DNA from: Rahnella perminowiae | GTDB taxonomy: Bacteria; Pseudomonadota; Gammaproteobacteria; Enterobacterales; Enterobacteriaceae | Reading direction: 5' to 3' | Assembly: GCF_019049755.1 (NCBI RefSeq) | Contig: NZ_JAFMOS010000625.1 | Coordinates: 1 to 36,312, forward strand | Length of the DNA: 36,312 nt | Part shown: in pieces, positions 34,888 through 36,312 of the stretch | Layout of the letters: each line of letters begins with the position of its first letter | Position numbering within the stretch: position 1 is the first letter of the stretch | Position numbers and translations under genes: made by a program | The notes under the pieces: model-generated | Databases searched by the model: none | Seen by the model: the letters and a program-made list of their open reading frames with translations, nothing else | What the model was told of the DNA's origin: nothing

Positions 34888-36174
34888 ATGGATAAAGAAC
34901 AAGAACTTCACCGAAGTAAACGTAACGCGCTGGGGCTGCTGCTGGTGGCCGCTGCCCTGTTTATCATCACCCTTTTCCTGCCGCCCAACTTTTGGGTGTC
35001 CGGGCTGAAAGCCATTTCTGAGGCTGCGATGGTCGGTGCCATGGCCGACTGGTTTGCCGTCGTGGCGCTGTTTCGTCGCGTACCGGTGCCCTTCGTCGCC
35101 TCGCATACGGCGATCATCCCTAAAAACAAAGACAAAATTGCCGATAATCTGGCAGTGTTCGTGCAGGAGAAATTCCTTGCGCCCGCCACGCTTATTACGC
35201 TCATTCGCCAGCATGATCCGGCACGCATGCTGACCGACTGGCTGAACGCGCCGGACAACGCGCAGCGGTTTGCGAAATATGCCGTGAAGATGATCCGCGG
35301 ATTTCTCGATGTCACGGACGATCAGCGCATCGCACAACTTATCCGCCGTGCGCTGTACCGTGTGATCGACAAAATTGACTTGTCAGCCTCGGTTGCCACC
35401 TTGCTGGACAGTCTGACCAAAAACGGCCGCCATCAGGAACTGCTGGATCAGGCGATGGATCAGCTGGAAATTTTGCTGGACAAAGACAGTACGCGACAGT
35501 TTATTTCCGCGCAGATTGTTGGCTGGATGAAACGCGAACATCCGCTGACCGCCAAATTGCTGCCCACCGGCTGGCTGGGACGCAACGGCGCGGATATGGT
35601 GTCCAATGCGGTAAATTCAGTGCTCGATGATATGGGCAACGACAAAACCCATGCCTTCCGCAAAGGCTTTGATCAGTCCGTTCAGCGCTTTATCTGGAAG
35701 TTGCAAAATGACCCGGCCACCGCGCAGAAAGCGGAAGAGATCAAGCAATATCTGAAAGATGACGAGAAACTGAATATCTACGTATTGCAGTTATGGGGCG
35801 ATATGCGCAACTGGCTGAAAGAAGATCTGGAAAGCGAGGATTCGCGGGTATTCGCTAAAGTCACCGAATCCGGGCAATGGCTGGGCAATGCGCTGGCGCA
35901 GGATGAAAAGCTGCGCCTCTCGCTGAATCAGCAGATGGAAAGTATTGCAGAGAAAGTCGCGCCGGAGTTCGCGCAATTCCTGACACGCCATATCAGTGAC
36001 ACGGTTAAAGGCTGGGATGCGCGTGATATGTCGCGCCAGATTGAGTTAAACATCGGCAAGGATTTACAGTTTATTCGCATCAACGGCACGCTGGTCGGCG
36101 CATTTATCGGGCTGATGCTGTATCTGTTGTCACAACTGCCGGTGGCTATTCCCTGGGTGATGGCGCGGATTTAA
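34888..36174 (+). CDS. yjiN: DUF445 family membrane protein YjiN
   Basis: A 428-aa protein of the DUF445 family with the size of E. coli YjiN (about 426 aa). One N-terminal helix (about residues 15-33, [17 protein letters not shown]), the family signature [22 protein letters not shown] (about 42-63), a long helical, charged middle region, and a C-terminal helix ([25 protein letters not shown]) give an inner-membrane protein with a large soluble domain. Function is unknown. GAGG lies very close to ATG 34888 (two bases), an unusually short spacing; no better start exists nearby. It is transcribed alone and ends at the hairpin 36195-36221. Confidence 0.93.
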   Translation: MDKEQELHRSKRNALGLLLVAAALFIITLFLPPNFWVSGLKAISEAAMVGAMADWFAVVALFRRVPVPFVASHTAIIPKNKDKIADNLAVFVQEKFLAPATLITLIRQHDPARMLTDWLNAPDNAQRFAKYAVKMIRGFLDVTDDQRIAQLIRRALYRVIDKIDLSASVATLLDSLTKNGRHQELLDQAMDQLEILLDKDSTRQFISAQIVGWMKREHPLTAKLLPTGWLGRNGADMVSNAVNSVLDDMGNDKTHAFRKGFDQSVQRFIWKLQNDPATAQKAEEIKQYLKDDEKLNIYVLQLWGDMRNWLKEDLESEDSRVFAKVTESGQWLGNALAQDEKLRLSLNQQMESIAEKVAPEFAQFLTRHISDTVKGWDARDMSRQIELNIGKDLQFIRINGTLVGAFIGLMLYLLSQLPVAIPWVMARI

Positions 36175-36194
36175 AAATTTACCCTCCGGAGAGC

Positions 36195-36221
36195 AAACGG
36201 GTCCTTTTTTCAGACCCGTTT
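36195..36221. terminator. Terminator-like hairpin after yjiN
   Basis: A perfect 9-bp stem AAACGGGTC / GACCCGTTT encloses a loop with six T residues, and is followed by ATATTATTC. It begins 20 bp after the stop codon. The remaining ~90 bp to the window end hold no gene I can support. Confidence 0.7.
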
Positions 36222-36312
36222 ATATTATTCTTGCGGATATTGCACATCATTTTCAGCAGATCTCACTGCAAATCGGGTAAGTAAAACGCCCAATACCGGG
36301 GTAATTAAAAAC

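Overview
The window reads as chromosomal DNA of a gamma-proteobacterium of the order Enterobacterales. LdtB (YbiS), PhoA, CusA, YojI and YjiN can be followed almost residue by residue against their E. coli counterparts, while gene order and dispersed repeats differ from E. coli. I lean to a Rahnella/Serratia-like member of the Yersiniaceae; that is inference, since no rRNA or tRNA gene is present. No phage, IS transposase or CRISPR array was seen.

Layout. (1) 1-3424: a TetR regulator and an EmrA-type adaptor on the minus strand diverge from a 14-TM DHA2 exporter across a 34-bp near-palindrome, probably the TetR operator. (2) 3425-6259: L,D-transpeptidase LdtB with a clear promoter and terminator, then alkaline phosphatase PhoA behind a good Pho box. 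(3) 6260-6728: a large structured intergenic repeat (copy A). (4) 6729-7640: a CDF metal exporter. (5) 7905-12323: a translationally coupled tripartite efflux operon (EmrA, EmrB, NodT types). (6) 12331-15395: AraC regulator divergent from a short-chain dehydrogenase, then a CorA-family channel. (7) 15567-22077: a copper/silver efflux operon: a Met/His/Cys-rich small exported protein, CusF, a TolC/CzcC-type channel, CusB and CusA. (8) 22078-22716: copy B of the repeat, enlarged by a nested palindromic module. (9) 22717-27758, minus strand: a DUF3772/MscS channel, an unknown membrane protein, and the YojI ABC exporter with a possible Fur box. (10) 27838-34648: two ACS-family MFS transporters, LysR and IclR regulators, and a FAD oxidoreductase with an extra C-terminal beta-rich domain; this looks like an uptake and catabolism locus for an unknown organic or sugar acid. 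(11) 34888-36174: YjiN (DUF445).

Most of the window is export, metal and envelope housekeeping. The least explained signal is the pair of 0.4-0.6 kb intergenic repeats, each between convergent genes. They conserve several hairpins, two of which show compensatory base-pair changes between copies, and copy B carries an inverted copy of one of its own modules. The second candidate for novelty is the FAD oxidoreductase, IclR and ACS transporter locus.
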